Source: Allomyces macrogynus ATCC 38327
Lineage: Eukaryota; Blastocladiomycota; Blastocladiomycetes; Blastocladiales; Blastocladiaceae
Assembly (NCBI GenBank): GCA_000151295.1
Contig: GG745401.1
Span: 3,263 to 20,912 of the forward strand
Length of the DNA: 17,650 nt
Reading direction: 5' to 3'
Under the pieces are notes generated by a model. It made no database searches. It was not told where the DNA came from and saw only the letters and a program-made list of their open reading frames with translations. This document shows, piece by piece, positions 15,858 through 17,650 of the stretch (position 1 is its first letter; every line of letters begins with the position of its first letter). The position numbers and the translations under genes are program-made.

Positions 15858-17650
15858 ATGCCGCCACCGACCACCACCGATCCCACCGCCACGGCCAAGC
15901 GCCGCCGAACCGGTGTGTGTGTTGCAAGTGCTCGAGCCGGCCCCCAATTCGCTCCATGATTGCGGGACCTGACCGTGCTGTACTTTGTTCTGCCGGCAAT
16001 CTCCAGCGGGCCGCGTCATCCAGTCGCGGTACATGGCCGCGACCAGCTCGGCCGCCGCGAAACCTGCCCCTCTACCAGCAACGGCGAGTGCAAGTTCAAG
16101 CGCAAGTGCTGGTGCAGGTGCTGCTCCTCCACCTCCACCACGCAGCGCAACGCCGGCCCCGCCCAGGAAACCGATCCCGGCACCAGCGTCCGCCCCACCG
16201 CGCGCCGCTCCGCCTGCACCCGCACCGACCTGCCCGACCCCAACCGCAGCACCGGCCGCATCGACCCGAAACGGCCATGGTCCCGGTCCGGCGGCGCCTT
16301 CTGCACCACCGCCGCCACCGCCACGACCGGTTTCTCCCTCTCCTGCGGCCAAGCGCCCCGTCACCGACGACGGCGCCGATCTGCCTGGCGCCAAGCGCCG
16401 CCGCACGCTCGGATCCGATGCTGCGGCAGCTGCGGCGGCCGAACTCGAACGGCTCGCAGCTTGATCTCCCCTCGACCGCCGCAAGACCCTCGACAAACGG
16501 GCCGTGGCGAATGCTGCCGCCAACGCGACTCTGCAGGCTGCCGTGCGAAGACGCACGGTCGGGAGGAAGACGGGCACCTGGGCCGATGCCGTTGGGGACG
16601 CCAGCAAGTTGGACGCGAGGAGAAAGGCCACGACCACGACAGCGACAACGGCATCGGCTGGAGCACCGTCGAATGCTGCTGCTGCGACACCGGCACCGAA
16701 ACCGAGCGACTTGCCGCCGATCCCGCAAGCAGCGCCGGCTTCGGGATCACCTTCCGGCAATGGATTGGATGCGGCTACGGCACCGGCACCGGCACCGGCA
16801 CCTGCTGCTCCAGCGGCTGAGCCGACCGGCGCGATACGTCCAGCTCCGTCGTCGTCGTTGTCATCTCGCACAGCAGCTGCTGCACCACCACCACCACCGT
16901 TTGTCGCTGCTGCACCAAGGCCCAAGACGGCCCCAGCACGACCCGCAGCTGGCTCGCGCGCTCCTCCTGCAAAGGGAAACCCACCACCACCGCGACCCGC
17001 GTCTCGAGCCACGAACCGCCCAGCTTCTCGCCGCACCACGACCACCCGTGGCCATCCCGCGTCGGTAGCCTCCTCATCGGATGCATCCAGCAGCCGACCC
17101 GCGACACCTGCCGAGCCCTCGGAACCAGCACCGGCAGTGCCACCGCCACCTCCCCCGTCCATCTTCCCAGATTCGGCCGTCTCCTCGCCCCACCCGCCAC
17201 TGATCCCACCCACATCCGACACCGGCGCCAACCTTGACGTCTCCCTCGCGACGGGTCTCTCCCCACCGCACCTGCACGTGCGGCTCGTCCAATGGACCGC
17301 GCTGCTCGCCGACACGCGCGCCCAGCACGCGGCCGAAACGGCGCGCGCCGAAGCACAGCTCGCGAGTGTTGCGCGACTCGTGGCCGCCAAGCGCAAGCAG
17401 CTCGTCGACCCACAGCGGAAAGGCCCAGTGGGACCGGATTGCGGCGGTATTGCCGTGATTACGTGCGGAGACGGAGAGGTTGCAGCCGATTGTGGCAGCC
17501 GTTGAGGGCGGTGCGTTTCGGCACGCGCACATGCAGGTTGGTCGGGCCGTGCGCGTGCCGTGGATGTCCTGGCGGTGCACCGGTCGACAGTGTCGCAGTT
17601 TGGTACGTGCGGAGGATGCGTACGTTGATGGAGACGATCAAAGCTCACGG
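15858..17650 (+). pseudogene. HAUS8: HAUS8-like augmin subunit, interrupted; 3' end outside window
   Basis: HAUS8 is the microtubule-binding subunit of augmin, which recruits gamma-tubulin to branch spindle microtubules. Exon 1 (15858-15912, MPPPTTTDPTATAKRRRT) is spliced over a 94-nt intron (15913-16006) to AGRVIQSRYMAATS, matching the GRVIESRYLQY motif near the start of human HAUS8. A long Pro/Ala/Ser-rich basic region follows, then a helical domain: LHVRLVQWTALLADTRAQHA, ETARAEAQLASVARLVAAKR, AQWDRIAAVLP, LRAETERLQPIVAAVE, resembling the HAUS8/QWRF coiled-coil domain. Three defects interrupt it: TGA at 16462-16464 (frame unchanged on both sides), an extra base at 17419-17423 (aaagg), and TGA at 17456-17458 in the corrected frame. 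Both TGAs lie where CGA (Arg) reads sensibly. CpG is otherwise normal, so decay would be recent; assembly or base-calling error is the alternative. The frame stays open to the window end. Confidence 0.68.

Noticed and set aside
16359..16500. An intron removing the TGA at 16462 in HAUS8
   Set aside because: The only available donors (e.g. gtcacc at 16359) are unlike the GTAC donors used elsewhere, and removal would delete a basic KRRR segment. A point change CGA to TGA is simpler.
15825..17648. A 607-codon open frame on the minus strand, Gly/Ala-rich
   Set aside because: It is the complement of the Pro/Ala-rich HAUS8 frame; GC-rich low-complexity DNA leaves the antisense frame open. It has no recognisable domain and would bury the GRVIQSRY and coiled-coil similarity on the plus strand.

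Overview
The window looks like compact, GC-rich nuclear DNA from a flagellated early-diverging eukaryote. A zoosporic fungus (Blastocladiomycota or Chytridiomycota type) fits best, but the sequence alone does not prove the phylum. The reasons are small introns (64-116 nt, most with GTACG-like donors), strong third-position GC, and genes typical of organisms with centrioles and flagella: a CatSper-like channel, CEP41 and the augmin subunit HAUS8. A B12-processing MMACHC-like protein is also present. I built the exon models by reading splice sites against recognised protein families; no transcript data were used.

Layout. (1) 1-1217 (+): replication protein A 32 kDa subunit (RPA2), cut at its 5' end by the window edge. 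(2) 1378-3113 (-): a six-exon, single-domain six-transmembrane cation channel of the CatSper family, convergent with RPA2. (3) 3567-7380 (+): a complete two-exon PRP22/DHX8 spliceosomal DEAH helicase, divergent from the channel across about 450 bp. (4) 7381-11863: 4.5 kb without an intact gene. Its core (about 8280-10240) is strongly depleted of CpG, rich in TG/CA, and holds a disabled ankyrin-repeat gene on the minus strand. The flanking 10.25-11.86 kb is a less decayed mosaic of broken reading frames. (5) 11864-13009 (+): a three-exon MMACHC-like gene. (6) 13745-15442 (-): an eight-exon CEP41 gene with a rhodanese-like domain. (7) 15858 to the window end (+): a HAUS8-like augmin gene, head-to-head with CEP41, interrupted by two in-frame TGA codons and a one-base frameshift.

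The intact genes cover replication (RPA2), splicing (PRP22), cobalamin handling (MMACHC) and flagellum/microtubule biology (channel, CEP41, HAUS8). The most interesting signal is the CpG-to-TpG/CpA decay in the accessory block. It includes a 19-bp tandem duplication whose copies differ only as TG versus CA at one dinucleotide. TGA codons also sit where CGA (Arg) would be expected in the ankyrin remnant and in HAUS8. Together these suggest cytosine-methylation or RIP-like mutation acting on the locus.
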